The notes under the pieces are model-generated. The model made no database searches and was not told where the DNA came from. It saw only the letters and a list, made by a program, of their open reading frames with translations. A program made the position numbers and the translations under genes. Of a stretch of DNA of 64,000 nucleotides, positions 24,475 through 35,070 are shown in pieces (position 1 is the stretch's first letter; each line of letters opens with the position of its first letter). Location: positions 90,984,894 to 91,048,893 of the forward strand of contig NC_089228.1 of the NCBI RefSeq assembly GCF_963924675.1, in the 5' to 3' direction. This DNA comes from Phocoena phocoena. Lineage: Eukaryota > Chordata > Mammalia > Artiodactyla > Phocoenidae.

Positions 24475-24511
24475 TATCTTTCTTCCTCTAAGACGTAGAG
24501 GAAGAAAGATA
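24475..24511. other. perfect 16-bp hairpin
   Basis: Bases 24475-24490 and 24496-24511 are exact reverse complements around a 5-base loop (agacg). The arms are pyrimidine-rich (tatctttcttcctcta) and purine-rich. No flanking repeat explains it, and the stem is shorter than a usual pre-miRNA. Confidence 0.85.
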
Positions 24512-27500
24512 GCCAACTTTCCAGTGGTGTACGTCAATAGTAGATTGTCCAGGATACAAGGTTTCCATTCTGCCTACTCAAAGTGCCATAAATGATTCCA
24601 TGTGTGAGCATATACTAACCAATTCATGATGCACTGCAGCCAGCCATAAGCTACATATGTATATATGATGTCATTTACTCCACTAATTAATCTTTGCCTC
24701 TCAAATGCATGATTCTAATTATGGTTCCAAAACTATACTTATTAAAATGCCAACATCCATTGTATTCTCATCTTCCTGAGATTTTCTGTTTGGCTTATCA
24801 TCTAAGGGAAAAACCAACTGCCTCACAGCTTAACATTTTCCCCATAAACCATGCCCAATGTGTCTACAACAGCACCATCCCAGTGACTCTGCTGGAACAT
24901 ACAGAAAATGTTATGGTGTTGATAGTATCTCAAAATGGTATTTCTACACTTTTTCAAATCCCAATTCCACTATCCTGTCAAAATCCTAAGTTCTCCCTTA
25001 TGGCTGCTGGTAATTTCAAAAACCATGGCCTACTACTTCACCTCCAGAACTATGGAAAAGAGACTCAAGTCATATTTTTTTTTCCAGATGTTCTCAATAA
25101 AAGGATCAGCTAAGATCTCAATCTCTTATGGCAACGTGTGAGAGACGCTTTTCAAGGGGAATGGTTATTAGCATCACATTTAGACTCGTAAACCAAGATA
25201 AAAGGATTTGGAGGGAATAAACAGAAGAGTCTAGGGAATGAAAGTTTGTGCCCCCAAAGCCAGGTTTATTTTGTGGTGGCTCTTTATAGAACAAACTGGG
25301 ATGTGAACATCTCAGCCTCCCAATATTTACCACTCTCAATATTGTCCTGCTCTCTTGTGAAGCAACTGGACAGAAGCCATAATCTAGAGATGCACCCGGA
25401 AAAGACTATATGGCATTGACCGGCTTTACACATGGGAATCCAAAGGTACAACATAATAGGGAATGCTATGACTGTGTAATGCACAGTTTTATTGGAGCCA
25501 CAGGCCAATAAAACCAATGCTGTGCTGAATAAAAGGGAATAACAAAATAAAATGGAATAAAAAGCCATTAAATTCTGGGACTCCACAAGGTTTCTCTCCC
25601 AGTGAATCACTCCAAGTGTCAACATGGAAAGTCAGCTCTCCAAAAGTCAGCACTATGTTGTAACCAGTCACCTGTCTCCCGAGGGGAACAAAATCAGCCA
25701 ACAAATCCATTATGCTTTGTCTTCTCCCAGGAGTTTCCTTGGTGCCAGAAGCCAGAAAACTCTACAGAAGACCTACAGAGGATACCAGTGCCTCATGAGA
25801 AGTCCCTGAAAATGGCCAGTCTTGGTATTTTCCTGAACCAAGAACAAACGGGCGAATCAAAGCAGGGCATATATTCCTCTCCATAGGTGCCTCACCCACT
25901 CTCATGCCCATTTCACCTTGGTTCTAGCACCCCTGGTTTATTTCTAGATTTCCCTGCAAACAAACTGAAACTCCCAGCTAATTCTCACAGTTTGTTGGAA
26001 AGTTGGCCTCAATGGGTATTATTTATATTACCATCCAAGAGACTATTCACCCCTAAACCTGGGTATTTATCCAAAGAAGGGCGTAGGGTGGAATCTCTTA
26101 CAGGAAGCATAAGGGCTGAGGAAGGGGAAAACAGCTTTATTTTCCCTTGATTACTTGAATGGAAGAGATCACCTAACCAATATCTCTAAATGATAAATTT
26201 CATAACTCTTCGATTTGGGGATAATTCCACAGAAGACTCTTGTCTCATTGTTTTCTTAATCTAGCTTCATTTTCTACCCTGTTCTTGCTGAATCCCTCAC
26301 CATACTTTTAAATTCTCCCTCTGGCCTCCCATAAAGAGAACTATCCCAAAGGCCTACCTGGCAGCCTGTCCATTCCCTCTGGGCAGAAGACCAAGAGAGA
26401 GACCTGCAGGCTGTAGCTGGTGCATCTCCTGAAGATGAGCCAGAAGGAGAGGCTGGCCCTTTTCTTGGTGGCAGCTGGTTCAACCTCAAAAGGCAGCTGG
26501 CAACAGCCTCCTATTTGAAGCTGGGGCAAAAAGCAATGATTCCAATGATTCCAGCTCCATCTCATCTCTCCTGGCCCACAATGCTCCTGTCCCAGTGACT
26601 ATGGAGGCAGCAGTTGTGCAGTAATTAGGATCCTCCTGGGCCGGCCAATCTCAGTGAGAGCAGGATGCCAGCTGCTCCATCACCAGAAACAACTCCTTGC
26701 ATTCCTCCTCAGCATTCTTCCTCTCTCACAGATCCTACCCTGTCCTTCTAGCCACTGGAATCACTAAGGCAGGCTGAGACCAAGTGGACAAATTCTCTTC
26801 TACCCCAAAGCCAAGGTTATTTATTTTCCTGGCTCACTGGAAGCAGCCTTAGCTCAAGACCAGGTGGAAAGGTGCTGGGTAGTCAGTCATTCTCAGTGAC
26901 CCTTTGGCTAAGGGTGGGTTTCAGAGATTACCTGAGCACTTTTTGCTTCAATTCTCTCCCTCTTGACTGCTCGCATAGTGTCATAGGTTCTTCTGGCCCA
27001 CTGGACACTTCCAATACGCAACAGTCATGATCCTGGGGTCTTTTTAACTTCAGGACCTGTCAAATTCAGGATCTGGAGAAAATCACCTTCTTGGTGGCAG
27101 TGTTCATGGGACAGCCTTATGTGGTAAGGTTCCCTCTAGGGATGCCCAGAGTCACTTCCCCTTCTGATTTCTTACTCCTCCCCTCTTCTCTTTTTGGGAT
27201 CTTGAAAGAACAATAATAGTGGAAGATTCCAAAAATTCTCCCACATATGTCTCCTGATAAAAACAGGGGACTCACCTGGCAATGTGAGAAATCATCCCTC
27301 TCGCTTCTCTGATTCCAAGAACCAGGAAAGAAAGGCGGTGATAAAATCTGATCATGCTAAGGCAAGCCAGGAGAAACCCCACTGCCTGGAAGACCACACC
27401 GATCTAACTGCTGCTCAGAACCTAAGACGTCAGTTTTCTTACTACCCCCCTGCCATTTTCTCTTCTCATCGGTAGTCAAACTTACTATAATGAACATTTT

Positions 27501-27729
27501 TATGTTACTAGGGAAAAAGGGTATTTTTAAGCTCCATTCCCCTCCCAATGACTCAAAATAAGTACAATGTAAAAAAGAAAAAAGCTTCCCCACTCCCTTG
27601 AGCCAATCCACCCAGTCCCATGACTACTTCACTCCAGGAAGAAAGCCAGACCAGATGGAAGTGAGGCCTATGAACCCACAAGTACTGGGCAGAGTGGAGA
27701 GAGGGGCAACAGGATTTTCAAAAGCCCTA

Positions 27730-27751
27730 CCCGCCCCCCCCCCGCCCCCCG
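27730..27751 (+). repeat. poly-C tract
   Basis: About 22 bases of C interrupted by two G. The minus strand has G-runs. Confidence 0.9.
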
Positions 27752-28898
27752 CAACTTTCCTTTAGACTTTGAAGTGCCTAAGGCACCACTTTAATCCCTG
27801 ATAGATACAGAAAGAGTCCTGGGGAAGAGAAACAGGAAAAGACCATAAAGAAAGGGCTTGATTGTATTTAAGAAATGGTCATTCTAACAGCTCCCTGCCT
27901 GTAGGCTCTGCCATCCTGTCCCTAACTAGCGGAGGAAAGACCAGCCCTTTCCAGTATGCTGGGCAAGCAGCCCAAGGCATCTACACATGAGAACAAAGTA
28001 GTCATGGGATGCCAGCAGAGCAGACAAGCAGTCACCCTGCAGAAAAATGCCATAGGCCGCACTGGCTCTCAGCTTACCTAATTGACAAGTGGCAAACTGG
28101 CAGTATTGGTGGCGAAGCCTCGGGAGCTATCATGTCCAGCAAAGAGAGACTTGGCCAGTTACCTCATCAGTACGTGGTCAATCAGCCAGGGTGGTTGAAG
28201 AAACAGCTCAGACTCATACAAGAAGGAACCTGTCCCAGCCTAGGGTGATGTGATACACAAACATCCTCAATGGCTAAGGGACGGAAACGTGACAATATGA
28301 CTTGCAGAAGGCATTTTTATAGCAAGGATAGCACAATTCTTATACCGTGTAATAGGACACTGGGAAAACGTTGGCCCCTATAGCTTCTTGTGAAATAGAA
28401 GAGACAAATAATTTAATCCAGGCATGAAAGCCTAAAATACTTTTTTAAAGGTATAAAGACTCAGGCTACAGATGAGACTTGCCTCTAGCTATCCCTGGCT
28501 TGAAGACTGTATTGATTCCTAATTAAGTAGGAGTATTATGCCACGATACCTATAATATTTAGACCTAAATTAATCAATTAATTAACCCGTAGAGACTTTA
28601 CTGCTATCTTTTTTTGAAGGGCTTTCTTGAATAATTATTTTCACTCTTTTCTTTACTGCCAGATTATAGAAGCACTCTTCACTGCTGCCACCAGCACCAC
28701 CACCAATACCATGTATGCCAGTTCAAAACTTTTGTCCAATCTTGGTGCCCAAATGTACAGACTGATTGAGCCAGTTTATCTACAGGTGCACACATGGACC
28801 CAAAAGAGGCCACAGCTTTTTTCAGTTCTGTCAAATATCCTAGTCTTAGAAAATAGATCCTAAACAGAATTTATCCTCTTGGGGTCAGCCTGGGGTAT

Positions 28899-28920
28899 AA
28901 AAAAAAAAAAAAAAAAAAAA
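28899..28920 (+). repeat. poly-A run of 22
   Basis: Uninterrupted A-run following 'cagcctggggtat'. It looks like a retroposon tail, but no SINE, L1 or flanking duplication was found around it. Confidence 0.85.
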
Positions 28921-29256
28921 CCTGACACTGGCATTGACTTTCACTTGGTGCGTAAATAAGAACGAGGCATGCTATTCCCTCCCTCCCTTTTATCCCCCAT
29001 CCCTTTGCTCCCTCTCTTCCCAGCTTGCTCTTTCTACTGCATTAGGTTAATAGATTGTTATTTTCATCAAAGCAAACCTGCTCAAAGCTTCAAAAATCTT
29101 GCAAGAAATTGTTATTGTGATTCAATCTTTCAAACTTTGCCATGTTAATAATTTCTTTAGATTCATAAAGAGCTTATTGGAACCAGCATTGGAATTAACT
29201 GAATTTGTAGTCTCACCAAACAGAGCCAGCAACTCTATTATTAGTATTAAGATAAG

Positions 29257-29490
29257 TATAGCAGTTTTTTTTGTTTGTTTGTTTGTTTGCAGTACGCAGG
29301 CCTCTCACTGTTGTGGCCTCTCCCGTTGCGGAGCACAGGCTCTGGACGCGCAGGCTCAGCGGCCACGGCTCACGGGCCCAGCTGCTCCGTGGCAATGTGG
29401 GATCTTCCCTGACCGTAGCACGAACCCGTGTCCCCTGCATTGGCAGGTGGACTCTCAACCACTCCGCCACCAGGGAAGCCCCTATAGCAG
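29257..29490 (-). mobile_element. CHR SINE, short form, antisense
   Basis: A T-rich tail with (TTTG)n is followed by 'gtacgcaggcctctcactgt' and the body, ending in antisense head 'ccaccagggaagccc' at about 29482. Flanking 'tatagcag' at 29257-29264 and 29483-29490 is the TSD. Confidence 0.95.
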
Positions 29491-30253
29491 GTTTTGATAT
29501 TTTTGCATTTTTTATATTAAAGGGGCAGTGTCAAATTAAACACAAAGCAGCCTCAATTCTATCCTTATGTCCTCATTCATAGTTCCTCCTGTGACTCAAT
29601 CAAAAGCAGAATATAAACCATGTATTTATTTAATGTCTATTATCTTTGTTACTAATAGCTCTAAATTAGTAACAACTAAATCTTCTCATTCCATAGTTTA
29701 TTTTTAGGCATTTTTGTTTCCTATTAAAATTACACTCTTTATTGAGGCCTTACTTTTTGTGTCTTGGTTCATTTTTCACTTAGCAATATTTTCCAACTGA
29801 GCTTCCTTTCAAGATTCTACGTCTTTACACAGTTTAGCTTCACAATCTGGTAGAAATATTAACTTCTAAATGCTAGAGACAGCTTGCACTGATATTTCTA
29901 CTGCAGGATATAACAGAATGGGCTCAGAGCCAAGAGACCTGAGTTCTCGTACTTGTGTGATTCCTCAGCATCAGTTTTTCCTTTGTTTCAAAACAACAAC
30001 AAAAAGAGGAAAGATGATTTTTACTACCACTATCATCTTTAAACTTTTTCCGAGTCTCTACTTTTTTATGTTGTAATTGAATGATGTTATAAAAGACCTA
30101 TAAATACCTCTCTCACTAGTGAATCATAAATAGTTCTTTTTTTTAATTTATTGTACTCCTTACTATAGCTTTATGAGAATGAGAAAGTCTTTACACAATT
30201 GCTTGTTATCTAGCATAATGCCATTTGGTAAAGATTTTTGCCTTAGAATCTGA
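29491..30253. other. unannotated AT-rich DNA
   Basis: No family was assigned. A weak resemblance to old antisense L1 near 29755-29800 is too short to call. Confidence 0.5.
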
Positions 30254-30290
30254 GAGTGTGTATGTGTGTGTGTGTGTTGTGTGTGTGTGC
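30254..30290 (+). repeat. (TG)n microsatellite
   Basis: TG repeats with single interruptions. Confidence 0.9.
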
Positions 30291-30654
30291 TGTATGGAAT
30301 ATGTGTACCTATGACAGGTATAGATTTATATGTATGTTGGGGAAGATGGTAATAGTGAGGACAAAAGGAGTACTATTGCTGACCATTTTGTTTAACCATT
30401 ACCATCCTGAGTTTTGACAGATTTTAAAAATATCAAGGAGATACAGTTATATGCCTTGAGAATCAAAACTATGTCCCATTCTTTATGGTGCTCCTAGATG
30501 GTAAATAATCATATAAACAAGCCAGTTTTAGCAATCATTTTGATCATGAACTGTTATAGTGAGTATCTGTTAAGGGATCAGCCTTGGCAGTCGGTGTTAT
30601 ATTTAAGTCATAGTTCCTTACCCTTGAGAAGTTAATACTCTAATTGAGGAGATA
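30291..30654. other. unannotated DNA
   Basis: Nothing was recognised. Confidence 0.5.
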
Positions 30655-30730
30655 CAGAATCATAGAATGTTAGGGTTGGGAGGATTAGCAAAGTTATTTT
30701 AGTCAAACCTCGATCCCATGAAATCATTAT
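30655..30730 (+). repeat. ancient CR1/L3-like fragment
   Basis: 'atcatagaatgttagggttg' followed by 'ttagtcaaacc' resembles a motif found in CR1-related (L3) repeats of amniotes. It is short, so the assignment is tentative. Confidence 0.35.
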
Positions 30731-30884
30731 AATCAATTCTTTAACTCAAAAGAGATAATCTTATAATGGAAAATCCAGGCACACTGCACAAGGCAGGGCA
30801 GATTAGAAGAATGGCCATTTATTCCCTCTCTCCATCATTCAACCAGCTCTGTACTAAGCTTATTAGTGAGGCTTATAAAAATAA

Positions 30885-31267
30885 GAAAATAATATCCAGG
30901 ACTTCCCTGGTGGTGCAGTGGTTAAGAATCCACCTGCCAATGCAGGGAATACGGGTTCAATCCCTGGTGCGGGAAGATCCCACATGCCACAGTACAACTA
31001 AGCCCGTGCACCACAACTACTGAGCTTGTGCTCTAGAGCCCACAAGCCGCAACTACTGAGCCCACATGCCACAACTACTGAAGCCCATACTCCCTAGAGC
31101 CCGTGCTCCGCAACAAGAGAAGCCACCGCAATGAGAAGCCCGTGCGCCTCAACAAAGAATAGCCCCCGCTCACTGCAACTAGAGAAAAGCCGTGCACAGC
31201 AACAAAGACCCAACACAGCCAAATAATAATAATAATATAATAAATTATAAAAGGAAAATAATACCCA
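30885..31267 (+). mobile_element. CHR SINE, long form, with TSD
   Basis: Head 'acttccctggtggtgcagtg', B-box 'gggttcaatccc', a body with three 'caactactga' units, and an (AAT)n tail. TSD 'gaaaataatatcca' (30885-30898) versus 'gaaaataataccca' (31254-31267) has one mismatch. Confidence 0.96.
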
Positions 31268-32034
31268 TACGATAACCCCACTGAATATAAAAGATGGCGC
31301 TGATATGCACTGATAAAACACATCCCCCTACACTTCCATTCTCTCAAAAAGCCAAAGAAAATCAGTTTCTATGATAGACTGATTTGTTATGAAGACCAGG
31401 TTGAGGAGGCAAGGGTGACTGTGTCGCTTAGAGAAACCACCCCCTTAGCTGAGTAATTCCACGTAGTTGCCCTCCCTCTAGTGGTCAAAGTAGAGATGGC
31501 AGCTCTCTGTTTCAGTCTGGATGGAAGAAGGAATAGGGTTACCCAACCCCCAAAGTTTTGACTGTCTGTTTCAGAACCTCAGTGCTAAGTTATAGAACAA
31601 GTTGCCTTACAAAGATTTCTTCTTAATTAGAACATCTTGCTTGTTTATACTGATCATGGCACTTACAAAAGACCATATGTCTTTGAGATGCTGCTTGGCA
31701 AGACTTTTCCAATGTTTACCAAATCTATTTTGTATCCCATGCTAATAATAGTCCAGTGGGTCCCCAGGCAGAGAGATGGAGACTGAGGACTTCTTGTCTC
31801 TTCTGTTACTCAGTATTCTGCCTTCGTGATGTGAAAGACCTCTTAGTTCCTGTGAAAGGACTAAAAGAGCTCAAAGTTTCCCAAATGCTGTTATTTTGGG
31901 AAACGTTTATTTCAAGAGCTAAATTGTAATCTTTTGACAAATCAACATTGAGCAATGCTCTGTACTTTGTTACACACACTTCAAATTATTCCTTTTAAAA
32001 GAAACTTTCCAATGAGTGGTAAACCATTTTCTAT
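31268..32034. other. unannotated DNA
   Basis: No repeat or exon was recognised. Confidence 0.5.
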
Positions 32035-32170
32035 AGTATCCATAGTATAATTCTATCCTCTAGAGCCACAGCATTTTAGTTTAGGAAGGAACAGCAGAGG
32101 TACGTTCCAATTTGAGAGGCCGGAGCTGAGGCCCAGTGTTGGCAATAACTGGTTCAAGGTCACACGGCTA
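32035..32170 (-). repeat. ancient MIR-type fragment (weak)
   Basis: 'gagctgaggcccagtgttgg' and 'ggttcaaggtcacacggcta' resemble the antisense core of old tRNA-derived SINEs. Confidence 0.4.
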
Positions 32171-32769
32171 AATTCTCCCCACTGTAACACCCTGACCATG
32201 CTGTGTAATTAAAAATAAACTGAGAGTGAGTGGTTGCACCTACATTATCTATCACCAATGTAACAACATCAAACAAGTAATCAATTTGTTTTTTTGTTGA
32301 CATAGCAAGAAATAACATGCTCAGTTTACGTCTTCTGATTTTGGTCATCCAGAAGACTCAGCTCCTGTTATTATTCATCTGGCACAAAGCTATATGGCAA
32401 TTTATACAGGGATCTGGGAATTAACCGGTTAGGTTCAGTACTGCGCATCATCAAGATCTGCTTAATTTACGTGAGTCTTTGAAAGTCCATCAGACATTTG
32501 TTGTGTGCAGAATACATGCTTGATGCTAAACTTTTCTTCCTTTAAATTGTTGTGAACATGTAAGGAAGCCTTAAGAATTTCTGTTTTCTTAACTGTGATA
32601 GCTCCATAGCCCTCAGTGGCATAATCCTTCTTAGCAGCGTATTTTATATACTTGGAATGACTTTTACCAGGTAGTTCTCCCTGCTTGGGAAATGTGGAAA
32701 TATAGCAACTATTTGTAAAGAGGTTTGAAATAGCTCACAGAAATGAAAAATGATCATTGAAAATAGCAC
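32171..32769. other. unannotated DNA
   Basis: AT-rich, no element recognised. The 62-codon minus frame 32160-32348 has no domain. Confidence 0.5.
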
Positions 32770-32875
32770 AAATTGACGGCTTAACATGTGCCAGCCAGTA
32801 TTCCAAATGCCTTATCTCTATTAACTCATTTATTGCATACAATAACCTTATAATCTAACTACCACTGATATCACC
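32770..32875 (-). repeat. MIR 3' half, antisense
   Basis: 'aacatgtgccagccagtatt', 'atctctattaactcatttat' and 'caataaccttataatctaac' match antisense MIR. Confidence 0.65.
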
Positions 32876-33964
32876 CTTCAAAAGAAATGTTCACTTTTGT
32901 TAAGCTATCTCCAAATTTTTTTAACACACCATCTCACTAATTGTGATAACATTCTTCTGAGACTACTAAATGCTTCATTTTCTATTTTCTTTATAAAACC
33001 TATATTATACTCCTTTTGACACAACACATGCTTTAATTTTTTTTAATATCTGTTGATGCCTTGAATTCCTTGAGCGCAGGGTCTGTGCTTTGTTTCTTTG
33101 AATTTTCTTGTTGTAAATAACTTTATTATAGGCAGTGGGTGGATCTTCTGAATAGAATTTGTTTCTTTATATCTAAATTTCCTACTGAAGTTTCATGAAT
33201 CAAATGGAAAAGTCTGCAACATAAAGATCCCTTATTTCCCAAAGAGGAAAAGCAGAATTTCATAGAAAGTTTATGAAACAGCAATTAAATTTAACTCAGA
33301 GTGTAGAACCATTTTCTTCAACTATAAAAGTACTTTGGAATTAGTCAGCACTAAGCGGAAAGCAGTTGGAGAAAGTTCTTCTCTGATGTGACTATGTATT
33401 CTTTGGAGACAAAAAAAGTCACAGAACATGTGCTGGTGCCAGAAAATTTAACAAGAGTGAACAGTGGTGGTGAGTCAGCACATAAGGGGCAGAGTTGTAA
33501 CTCTCGGAAATCTGAATTGAAGCCAAGCTTAGAGGTGTGATATATGTGTCAGGTTTCAGGGAACACCAAGACAACCTCTCCCAAGACACAAAATACTTTG
33601 CATAAAATAACAGGCCACACACACTATTAGGTTATTGTTATTTTTAAATCAGTTCACCAAAACTTGAACTTATGTTCCCCCCAAAGCACAGGCACATACC
33701 TACAAACATACTTGTGCTTCTTTATATTCATGATTCCGACAGTTTACATATCGTGTTTTGGGAAGGGGGGAAAATTGTTTTACATTATACAGTTGGCTGT
33801 GTCTATATGATTTCAAAACCCAGTTGAAAATGGGGGAAAACATTCAGTCTAGTAAAAAAGTCATTTTATTCCTAAGTATATTTGTGTCTTGCACAAATGA
33901 AACTTTTTGAGCAACTTCTCCAAGACAGCCCTTGGTTGGAAACCATCAGGGAAGCAAAGTTCTG
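32876..33964. other. unannotated DNA
   Basis: No confident repeat. 33057-33110 has a weak L2-like 'ccttgagcgcagggtctgtg' motif. Confidence 0.5.
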
Positions 33965-34205
33965 CCTCTTAAGATGTTTTTTTTTTGTTGTTGTTTTTTT
34001 GCAGTATGTGGGCCTCTCACTGTTGTGGCCTCTCCCGTTGCAGAGCACAGGCTCTGGACGCACAGGCTCAGTGGCCATGGCTCACGGGCCTAGCCACTCC
34101 ACGGCATGTGGGATCTTCCTGGACCGGGACACGAACCCATGTCCCATGCAACAGCAGGCGGACTCTCAACCACTGCCCCACCAGGGAAGCCCTCTTAAGA
34201 TGTTT
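33965..34205 (-). mobile_element. CHR SINE, short form, antisense, with TSD
   Basis: The T-tail with TTG is followed by 'gcctctcactgttgtggcct' and the body, ending at antisense head 'ccaccagggaag'. The TSD 'cctcttaagatgttt' is exact at 33965-33979 and 34191-34205. Confidence 0.97.
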
Positions 34206-34214
34206 ATAGCCTAG

Positions 34215-34560
34215 GAATACTGGGAGATAAACACCAAGGCAGAGTAAGAGTAACTGGCAGTATATGGTGATGGCCTCGAGGAGTCATTCGATAGCTATGG
34301 GAGTGAGAAGAAGGGAGACAGTGTCTCCAGCTGCAAGAATCCAGAAGGATTTCATAGAGAGGGTGAACTACTAGCTGATCATTGAAGAATCGTTAGAAAT
34401 TTTAATAGGCGGAGCTGGGAGAAGACCTTCTAAGTAGAGTTAACCACAGAGCAAAGACAAGGAGAGGAGAATGCTCAGGGCATAGACAGGAAAATCATCA
34501 CACTTGAAAGAGAGTGGTGGGATGTGGGCATGAAAAAGTAATTTTAGAGTCAGGCTAAAT
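34215..34560 (-). repeat. L2 3' region, antisense (weak)
   Basis: 'gcaagaatccagaaggattt', 'catagagagggtgaactact', 'agagcaaagacaaggagagg' and 'ggatgtgggcatg' loosely match the antisense L2 3' region. It is degraded. Confidence 0.4.
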
Positions 34561-35070
34561 TTTTCTATCAATTTTTATGGTGTTCTGTAGCCACAGCTGA
34601 AAACTCCTAAGAGCAAAGTCACAGTGCAAGGTCAGGCCCAGAAAGGAGCCCACATGCAACAGACGTTCAAATCATCTGGAGAGCGAGAGGCAGAACAAAG
34701 AAAAAGGAACCTTTCCAAACAAGTTAAAGCTCTGGGGACGTTAATACAAACAAGGCAATTAGGACAAATGTCGCTTAAGAGCCTTGTCTCTGTCTCTCGA
34801 GACATAGCAAGAAGACTCAGCTAATGATACCAATGTGAACTTTAAAGAATTGGATGTGGGCATTTTAAATGGTGAAACTTTAACTCTGGAACTATCTCTA
34901 AATGACTGTAACTTTATTGGTCCTTAGGGCACAAGGTCAAGACTCAATAATTCTATCTAGTCCTCTACAATTATAAAGAATATGCTTGTTATTTAGTGAT
35001 GTAGATTAACTTTGAGTGCACACACCCAGTAGTTGACAGATAATGAGAGCATCTTTCACTAATCAAAGAA
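34561..35070. other. unannotated DNA
   Basis: No element was recognised. The 66-codon frame 34624-34824 has no known domain. Confidence 0.5.

Larger units (their letters stand above)
24512..29256. other. 4.7-kb stretch without recognised repeats
   Basis: This is the longest block in the window in which no repeat was identified by eye. Open frames up to 139 codons exist (24694-25113 plus, 25284-25625 minus), but none has a recognisable domain, conserved motif or splice-bounded structure. It contains a C-run (27730-27751) and a pure A-run (28899-28920). It may hold conserved noncoding sequence, which cannot be judged from one sequence. Confidence 0.5.

Noticed and set aside
24694..25113. 139-codon plus frame in repeat-free DNA
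   Set aside because: No domain, signal or conserved motif recognised; composition like surrounding AT-rich DNA. Kept only as part of the repeat-free block.
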